Below are positions 58,998 to 64,000 of a DNA stretch of 64,000 nucleotides, piece after piece. This DNA is from Eubacterium pyruvativorans. Its GTDB lineage: Bacteria > Bacillota > Clostridia > Peptostreptococcales > Anaerovoracaceae. Each line of letters opens with the position of its first letter. Position 1 is the first letter of the stretch. The position numbers and the translations under genes are program-made. The stretch is taken from contig NZ_FNBF01000006.1 of NCBI RefSeq assembly GCF_900102225.1, positions 43,008-107,007 on the forward strand, written 5' to 3'. The notes beneath the pieces were generated by a model. The model was not told where the DNA came from and made no database searches. It saw only the letters and a list, made by a program, of their open reading frames with translations.

Positions 58998-60419
58998 CTA
59001 TCCTGTTATGCCGCTGATCAGATCGAAGATCTTATCATAAAATGCCTGAATCTGCAGGCCGAAAGCGCTGTTCGGTGCGAACTGCTTCACACAGATCACA
59101 ACGACCTCGAAAAGAATGATCAGCAGTACGATGATACCGATGACCGTCAGAACCGGATGCTTCCGCTTCGGCGGCTCCGGCTTGTTGTCATCCGAGAAAA
59201 TATCGTTGAAATCCTTCCGGCGCGCTTCTGGTTCGTGCGGCTTCGACGTCACGCCGCCCCGGGAAACCGGTGTCTCCGCCTGCTCCCGCTCCGGCGCCTG
59301 TGCCGGTTTCACCGGTGTTTCTTCCCGCTTCGCCGGCGATCCGGCAGAAACTGCCGCCGGCAATTCTTCCGTTTCCGCCGGCCGGTCTTCCGGCGCCGCC
59401 TGGGTTTCCGCCGCTTCCTGTCCGGCTGTCATTTCCGCTTCCGGCTCAGCGTCCGGCTCTTCCGTTTCCGCAGGCCGGGCTTCCGCCGGTGCCGCCTGGG
59501 TTTCCGCCGCTTCCTGTCCGGCCGTCACTTCCGCTTTCGGCTCAGCGTCCGGTTCTTCCGTTTCCGCCGGACGGGCTTTCGCCGGTGCCGTCTGGGTTCC
59601 CTCCGCTTCCGGCACTTCTGCTTCTTCCGCCGAAATACCCTCCGCAGGAAGACTCTCCGCCGAACCGGCCGGGGCCGCCGGCGCACTTTCGTCTGCCTTC
59701 TTCGCCGAATCCACCAGACCCATCAGCTTATCCAGATCCTGCTGAATTGAAGACTGGTGCGCCTCTGCAATTCTGCGGGTTTCCTGCCGTTCCCGGACGT
59801 TATCATCATCCGCCAGTTTGGAATATTCCTTGTCCAGCAGATCCTGGAACGCCGCATTCTTCGTGCTGTAAGTGAAGAACTTATCGATCTTCTCTTCACT
59901 GTGTCTCGCATGGTCCGCATCGAATCCGTCTTCCTCTGCCGCCAGCTCTTCTCCGAGATGATCACTTTCCGGCGCCTCCGTGAAGGCCGCCTCTGCTTCG
60001 GCAGGCTTATCCTCCGGCTCCGGCCGGAAATCGATCACTTCTTCCTGCTCGACCGGCCGGCTGAAGTCGATGACATCCTCTTCCGGCTCCGGTTTCCGTT
60101 CCGGACGCTGGTTATCCCAGTGAAAATCCACTTCTTCCGTCCGGTGGCTTCCCTGGCTCGGGTATCCGTTCAGATCCCAGCTGAAATCATCAATGTTATA
60201 TGTCTGACGGTTCTTCTTCCGTTCCTGATCTGCCTCATACAGACGAGAGGCCCGTTCCGAACTGATCCGCTCAGCTTCGACATCGAGTTTCGTCTGCGGC
60301 TGCGGCCGTTCCTGCCGCGGGGATGACGGCGTTTCCTCCACCTTCGTCCCGCAGTTGGAACAGAACCGGGCGCCCTCGCTCAGCTCCTGACCGCAGTTTC
60401 TACAATGTATCACTGACAT
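58998..60419 (-). CDS. Zinc-ribbon protein with Ala/Glu/Pro repeats and a C-terminal membrane anchor
   Basis: 473 residues. The N-terminus holds a zinc ribbon (Cys6, Cys9, Cys20, Cys23). Short aromatic-acidic motifs follow (DDFSWD, VDFHWD, VIDFSRP, VIDFRPE; 77-132), then a helical segment (174-236, KIDKFFTYSTKNAAFQDLL). A low-complexity region carries a 32-residue tandem repeat (276-307, 308-339, partial third copy) rich in Ala, Glu and Pro. One membrane helix (about 422-444) lies close to the C-terminus, so the ribbon is cytoplasmic. No known family beyond the ribbon was recognised. It follows the repeat protein at 60448 by 28 bp, so the two are co-expressed. Confidence 0.8.
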   Translation of the reverse strand: MSVIHCRNCGQELSEGARFCSNCGTKVEETPSSPRQERPQPQTKLDVEAERISSERASRLYEADQERKKNRQTYNIDDFSWDLNGYPSQGSHRTEEVDFHWDNQRPERKPEPEEDVIDFSRPVEQEEVIDFRPEPEDKPAEAEAAFTEAPESDHLGEELAAEEDGFDADHARHSEEKIDKFFTYSTKNAAFQDLLDKEYSKLADDDNVRERQETRRIAEAHQSSIQQDLDKLMGLVDSAKKADESAPAAPAGSAESLPAEGISAEEAEVPEAEGTQTAPAKARPAETEEPDAEPKAEVTAGQEAAETQAAPAEARPAETEEPDAEPEAEMTAGQEAAETQAAPEDRPAETEELPAAVSAGSPAKREETPVKPAQAPEREQAETPVSRGGVTSKPHEPEARRKDFNDIFSDDNKPEPPKRKHPVLTVIGIIVLLIILFEVVVICVKQFAPNSAFGLQIQAFYDKIFDLISGITG

Positions 60420-60447
60420 GCTCTCCTCCAGATTTAACTACTCCTGA

Positions 60448-62199
60448 CTATCGGATCTGTTCTCTCAGCTCCTCCAGTGTATAAGACTTCCCGTGCTTGT
60501 CCGTTGCACAGTCCCGCGCATCGTACTTCACAGCGGATGTCGTAATGGCAGACGTTCTGCCGGCCATGGCCGCAGCCGCTCTTCTGCCCGTTCTTTCCGT
60601 TCTCGGCTCCTGTCTGACAATTCCCTGTCCCGCAGCAAAACGTGTATCTGCCCGGAGGAACTCCGGATATTCGCTGTCTTCCGGTTTCTGCAGGAACTCC
60701 GGATACTGATCCTCCTTCGATTTCTGCAGGAACTCCGGATACTGATCCTCTTCCGACTTCTGCAGGAATCCCGGATACTGATCCTCCTCCGACTTCTGCA
60801 GGAATCCCAGATACCGATCATCCTCCGGCTTCCCGGCGGATTCCGGATACCGGTCCTCTTCGTAATTTCCTGCATTCGCCTTCACCCGGCCTGCCAGAAC
60901 TCTTCCTGCCGCAGGTGTCTCCGGGAGTTCTTCCGCAGGAGCTTCCGTTTCTTCTGCCGCCTTCGGTGCTTCTGCTTCTGCCGGCGCCGCTTCTTCGCTC
61001 GCCGCTTCCGCCGCTTCGTTCTCATGACGCAGCGCTGCAGTCAGATTCACAGTCGGATCGATGAAACCTCTGGCCTTCGCCTCCGCTTCGATTTCGGCAA
61101 ACAGAGCCTCCAGATCCTCCGCATTCCGACGGATCTGCGCTGCGGCATCCGCTGCTTCTGCCGTCTCTGGTTCCGGTGCTGTCTCTGTCCGGGCCGCCGC
61201 TGCCGGTACGGTTTCCGGCATTTCCGCAGGTTCTTCCGGTGCTTCCGTTACCTCCGGCACCTCTGCTTCCGCCGACGCTGCCGCTTCCGGCACTTCTGCC
61301 GGTACATTCTGCATTTCCGGCTCTTCCGCTTCCTGTACGGCTTCCGCTTCCTGATCAGGCTGCACAGTCACAGAGATCGTGTGCGGCGTTTCCGGCTGCC
61401 CGATTTCCTTCACTGTCCATTCCGGTTCCAGCGCCACCAGAATACCTTTCGGTGTCTCCGGCTGCTCCACCACTACCGGAACCAGCGGACGCTCCACCTG
61501 AGCCAGTGTGCCTGCCGGCGTCTGCGGCTGCACGAATGCCACCGGCACCAGCGGATGAGCAATCTGTATCCGCACCCCCGCCGGCACAGCCGGATGGGTC
61601 ACACAGACAACGCGCATCGGACGCGGAACCCGAACCAGAAATCCTGCCGGCGTTTCCGGCTGCACAACGGCAACGATCCGGTAATCCTTCGGCACCAGTT
61701 CATGACGCTCCAGCTCACCGTCCCAGTAAATGACATCATTAAATTCATCCGGATGGAATTCTTCCGTCTCCGGAGCCTTCCCGGCCGGACGGTCCGAAGC
61801 CGCTTCCGCAGTCGCCGCTTCCGCAGCGATCTCCGGCACTTCCGGTTCCGGTCCGGCATCCTGGGCAGCCGCCTCCGGCATTCCACCCTGCTCACCCGCA
61901 GGAGCGCCGGCCATACCCGGCACCCGGTTATCCACATACACAGCTTTCAGCGGGGATTCTGCCTGCTTCTTCCGTTCCGGCTTACCCGGTCCGCCGCCCG
62001 CAGGGCCTCTCCCATCCTCCGGTTCCGGCCGGTTCACCTGATCCCGGATCTGATCCACTGACCCTCTGATATCGGACAGCATCTCATTCCGTTCCCGATT
62101 TCCCCGGACCACCTTCGAAAGGATGACCGCCAGCAGTATCACAGCAACCGCCGCCAGTCCGAGCAATATTAAGCTGTTAGTCGGAAATCCACCGTTCAT
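60448..62199 (-). CDS. Membrane-anchored repeat protein of unknown function
   Basis: The 583-residue protein has a single N-terminal membrane helix (9-31) and a short coiled segment. Residues 180-289 contain five consecutive 22-residue repeats headed by QPETPAG-like sequence (starting 180, 202, 224, 246, 268), with a V-x-V-x-R-P-L-V-P-V second half that looks like paired beta strands. An Ala/Glu/Pro-rich linker follows. Residues 446-517 contain six 12-residue repeats of the type SEEDQYPEFLQK. The C-terminus ends in SYTLEELREQIR. I know no family for it. GGAGGG lies 11 bp before ATG 62199. It is the first gene of a two-gene unit with the zinc-ribbon protein. Confidence 0.75.
   Translation of the reverse strand: MNGGFPTNSLILLGLAAVAVILLAVILSKVVRGNRERNEMLSDIRGSVDQIRDQVNRPEPEDGRGPAGGGPGKPERKKQAESPLKAVYVDNRVPGMAGAPAGEQGGMPEAAAQDAGPEPEVPEIAAEAATAEAASDRPAGKAPETEEFHPDEFNDVIYWDGELERHELVPKDYRIVAVVQPETPAGFLVRVPRPMRVVCVTHPAVPAGVRIQIAHPLVPVAFVQPQTPAGTLAQVERPLVPVVVEQPETPKGILVALEPEWTVKEIGQPETPHTISVTVQPDQEAEAVQEAEEPEMQNVPAEVPEAAASAEAEVPEVTEAPEEPAEMPETVPAAAARTETAPEPETAEAADAAAQIRRNAEDLEALFAEIEAEAKARGFIDPTVNLTAALRHENEAAEAASEEAAPAEAEAPKAAEETEAPAEELPETPAAGRVLAGRVKANAGNYEEDRYPESAGKPEDDRYLGFLQKSEEDQYPGFLQKSEEDQYPEFLQKSKEDQYPEFLQKPEDSEYPEFLRADTRFAAGQGIVRQEPRTERTGRRAAAAMAGRTSAITTSAVKYDARDCATDKHGKSYTLEELREQIR
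60649..60864 (-). repeat. 36-bp in-frame tandem repeat (six units)
   Basis: Six 36-bp units encode the 12-residue repeats of the 583-residue protein. The middle units are nearly identical at DNA level, suggesting recent duplication and possible copy-number variation among strains. Confidence 0.85.
61333..61662 (-). repeat. 66-bp in-frame tandem repeat (five units)
   Basis: Five units of exactly 66 bp encode the 22-residue QPETPxG repeats. Copies have diverged in sequence, unlike the 36-bp array, so these are an old structural module. Confidence 0.8.
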
Positions 62200-62273
62200 C
62201 TCGTGATTTTCCCTCCCTCGGCTATCGATAACAATTCAGTTTATTATACAATAATCTCGTGCCGGGTGCAAAC

Positions 62274-62322
62274 AAACCCGCCGACATTTCTGCCGCATCC
62301 ATGCAGAAATGTCAGCGGGTTT
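62274..62322. terminator. Terminator-like hairpin upstream of the AEC permease
   Basis: A 20-nt arm (62274-62293) pairs with 62303-62322 with one mismatch and a 9-nt loop. T runs follow on both strands. No annotated gene ends here on either strand; it lies between the divergent repeat-protein and permease genes and abuts the permease -35. Confidence 0.7.
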
Positions 62323-62351
62323 TTGCACGCTGCAGTTTGAAAGCGTATAAT
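62323..62351 (+). promoter_or_regulatory. Promoter of the AEC permease
   Basis: TTGCAC (62323-62328), 17 bp, TATAAT (62346-62351). The leader of about 80 nt contains a GTCCGGG/CCCGGAC hairpin (about 62401-62422) just before the AAGGAG ribosome-binding site. Confidence 0.8.
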
Positions 62352-62437
62352 GGATTCCATTGACAAAAAAATCCGAACGAACGTCCGTCTGATATTTTTT
62401 GTCCGGGAAGGATCCCCGGACAGACAAGGAGAACGAC

Positions 62438-63403
62438 ATGGCAGAAAACTTCATCACATGCATCAACACCACACTGCCGGCCTTCGTGCTGATCCTGCTG
62501 GGACTGGCACTGAGCAGGGCCGGACTGATGCCGGAGGACTTCACTGCGAAACTGAACCGCTTCGTCTTCCTTTTTCCGCTGCCGGTGATGGTGTTCTATG
62601 ATCTGGCGTCCAAGAATTTCCGGGAGGCGTGGAACGGGCGGTTTGTGTTTTTTTGTTTCGCCGCCACCCTGCTCTCCATCGGCGGGATCACCCTGATCTC
62701 CGGCCCCCTCTGCCGCAAAGCACCGGAGGAACGGGGCGAATTCATTCAGGCGGCCTACCGCAGCAGCGCTGCCATTCTGGGTGTGATGCTGGCCGAAAAT
62801 ATGTACGGGGATGCGGGAATGATCCCGATGATGATTCTGGGAGCCGTCCCGCTGTACAACGCCTTCGCCGTGGTGGTTCTGATCGTGTACGGTCCGAAGG
62901 AAAACGAAAAAGATCAGGCGGTCAGTCATGATCTGCTCCGGCACACACTGCTGAACATCCTGAAGAACCCCCTGATCATCAGTATTTTTCTGGGCCTTGC
63001 CTGGTCTCTGTCCGGCACCCGTTTCCCTGTGATTGCCGACCGGACCCTTTCCAGCATCAGCGCTACCGCCACCCCCCTGGGCCTTCTGGCTCTGGGCGCT
63101 TCCATCCGGGCGGGCCGCATTCTTTCCCGTCTGAAACTGACGCTTATCGCTGTGTTCCTGAAGCTGGCGGGGCTGGGCATGATCTTCATCCCCGTCGCCG
63201 TCTGGCTGGGGTTCCGGAATGACACACTGCTGGCCGCCGTCATCATGTGCGGTTCTCCTACCACCGTCACTTCCTTCGTCATGGCGAAAGGCTTCGGCAA
63301 TAACGGCGATCTTTCCGGTGCTGCGGTCCTCATTACCACGCTGCTGAGTTCTGTGACACTGACCGGCTGGCTGTTCCTGCTTCGCACGCTGGGATACCTG
63401 TAG
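62438..63403 (+). CDS. AEC family permease (auxin efflux carrier-like)
   Basis: 321 residues from ATG 62438, with AAGGAG 6 bp upstream. About ten membrane helices in two inverted halves. AEC features are TLPAFVLILLGLALSRAGLMPED, the KLNRFVFLFPLPVMVFYDLA segment, LKNPLIISIFLGLAWSLSG and ATPLGLLALGASI. Bacterial members export or take up malate, malonate and related carboxylates or amino acids. It has its own promoter with a structured leader. The start at 62399 lies in that leader and was rejected. The substrate is unknown. Confidence 0.9.
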   Translation: MAENFITCINTTLPAFVLILLGLALSRAGLMPEDFTAKLNRFVFLFPLPVMVFYDLASKNFREAWNGRFVFFCFAATLLSIGGITLISGPLCRKAPEERGEFIQAAYRSSAAILGVMLAENMYGDAGMIPMMILGAVPLYNAFAVVVLIVYGPKENEKDQAVSHDLLRHTLLNILKNPLIISIFLGLAWSLSGTRFPVIADRTLSSISATATPLGLLALGASIRAGRILSRLKLTLIAVFLKLAGLGMIFIPVAVWLGFRNDTLLAAVIMCGSPTTVTSFVMAKGFGNNGDLSGAAVLITTLLSSVTLTGWLFLLRTLGYL

Positions 63404-63814
63404 TGCGGGGAGGTCGGCTGATTGGCGGGCATGGTGCGGACCGCGGGTGGACTGCGGGCGGACTGCAGGTGGACTGCGGGTGGACTGCAGGCGGACTGCG
63501 GGTGGACTGCAGGTGCTTTATCACATCAAACCGATAAAAGATTATACACCTATACATGAATGCTTCGCCTATTTTTTCCCGATCTATTTATGCATGGTGC
63601 GGAATGGACCCTTTCGGCCGATTTCGCATGTAATCCGGCGTACGCCAGTCAAGTCCTGATTTGTGTGTAAATTGCCTTTAGGCATCTTTGGATGCAGGGG
63701 ATGCCCTGCATCCACTACCTGACCGCCGGCGCACCGGAGCGGGTCTGTCAAGGATGCAGAATGCACCTCGAAGAGGTTTCCTTGACAGAACTGCGACGAT
63801 GTGCCAGCCAAAAG
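63404..63814. other. Non-coding spacer with minisatellite and probable insertion-sequence end
   Basis: About 410 bp with no credible gene. The left part holds the 11-bp array. From about 63655 the sequence looks like the end of an insertion sequence: GTGTGTAAATTGCC near 63662 could be its terminal repeat. It is followed by two hairpins, GGATGCAG/CTGCATCC (63689-63712) and TGTCAAGGA/TCCTTGACA (63747-63787), before the transposase stop. The IS boundary is inferred, as the other end is outside the window. Confidence 0.55.
63438..63514. repeat. 11-bp minisatellite, seven units
   Basis: Seven 11-bp units, consensus GGACTGCGGGT with GCAGG variants, fill exactly 77 bp. The period and copy number equal those of the array at 22840-22916. 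The units share GTCCAC on opposite strands. Confidence 0.9.
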
Positions 63815-64000
63815 TCATGCCGCCAGAAGCGCGATCTGTTCTTCTGCTATTCTGACGAGCTTCTCCTTCGTGCCCGCCTCCTGCATCTTCCGGTAGTACT
63901 TCTGGCTGAAGATCGATTTTCGGGACTGCCTGATGCTGTTCTGCTCGATCAGTACCGCACCCATCAGGCGGATCAGAGAACCCGTATTCGGGAAAATTCC
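63815..64000 (-). CDS. IS256-type transposase, C-terminal fragment
   Basis: An open frame runs from the right edge to a TGA at 63815, giving 61 residues. It begins GIFPNTGSLIRLMGAVLIEQ, resembling the conserved C-terminus of IS256/mutator-class transposases (FPN...LIRLxGALLxEQ), and ends with a basic helix and EEQIALLAA. The DDE catalytic residues lie beyond the window. Whether the element is intact cannot be judged. It is the only sign of a mobile element in the window. Confidence 0.7.
   Translation of the reverse strand, partial: GIFPNTGSLIRLMGAVLIEQNSIRQSRKSIFSQKYYRKMQEAGTKEKLVRIAEEQIALLAA

Noticed and set aside
63584..63811. A 75-residue leftward frame in the IS-like end
   Set aside because: It lies downstream of the transposase stop, spans two hairpins and lacks a start signal.

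Overview
The window looks like a 64 kb chromosomal segment of an anaerobic, fairly GC-rich member of the class Clostridia. Evidence for this is the SCIFF peptide with its radical SAM maturase, an rnfCDGEAB operon, ScpAB, TagO, a manganese-type pyrophosphatase, ECF vitamin transporters, and formate-tetrahydrofolate ligase paired with a separate cyclohydrolase. Promoters and leaders are AT-rich against GC-rich genes. The genus cannot be named from sequence alone; a Family XIII (Anaerovoracaceae)-like organism is a guess. Almost all genes are intact. The only mobile DNA is the 3' end of an IS256-type transposase at the right edge. No rRNA, tRNA or CRISPR array was seen.

Layout. 0-5 kb: a leftward housekeeping operon mtnA-scpA-scpB-aroK-scfA-scfB-rluB. 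5-17 kb: a secreted lytic transglycosylase with an elaborate upstream region, tagO-comEB-truA, yhbY, an orphan prepilin peptidase, glnS, cca, ferritin, a DUF2156 protein, surE, a sirtuin and a possible cysteine peptidase. 17-20 kb: an ECF S component divergent from a MocR regulator that has lost its PLP lysine, followed by an EamA exporter. 20-22 kb: apbE divergent from a NusG-domain-II protein and a Gx transporter. 22.2-23.1 kb: a 0.9 kb non-coding spacer full of repeats. 23-31 kb: ppaC, an esterase, an MBL hydrolase and the rnf operon. ApbE would flavinylate RnfD and RnfG. 31.5-36 kb: a PLP decarboxylase, cardiolipin synthase and serS.

36-44 kb is a folate and one-carbon island: 5-formyl-THF cyclo-ligase, folC, folT under a tetrahydrofolate riboswitch, folD lacking the cyclohydrolase lysine, a separate cyclohydrolase (fchA), fhs, and a full-length FolC paralog with a destroyed ATP P-loop. 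44-56 kb is an amino-acid utilisation island. It is bracketed by a cupin/PocR-like histidine kinase and an AraC-type response regulator. Inside are two AGCS sodium symporters, an SGNH hydrolase, a DUF3100 membrane protein and its small partner, an M20 amidohydrolase and an atypical serine hydroxymethyltransferase, with D-serine ammonia-lyase next door. 56-62 kb holds a giant UPF0182 membrane protein and an unrecognised pair of membrane-anchored repeat proteins, one with a zinc ribbon. 62-64 kb holds an AEC permease, an 11-bp minisatellite and the transposase fragment.

Best candidates for something new: the P-loop-less FolC paralog beside fhs, the membrane-anchored repeat-protein pair at 59-62.2 kb, the kinase-bracketed amino-acid island with its SHMT-like enzyme, and the repeat-rich spacer at 22.3-22.9 kb. 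Coordinates were counted by hand and start codons were chosen by ribosome-binding site. No database search was possible.
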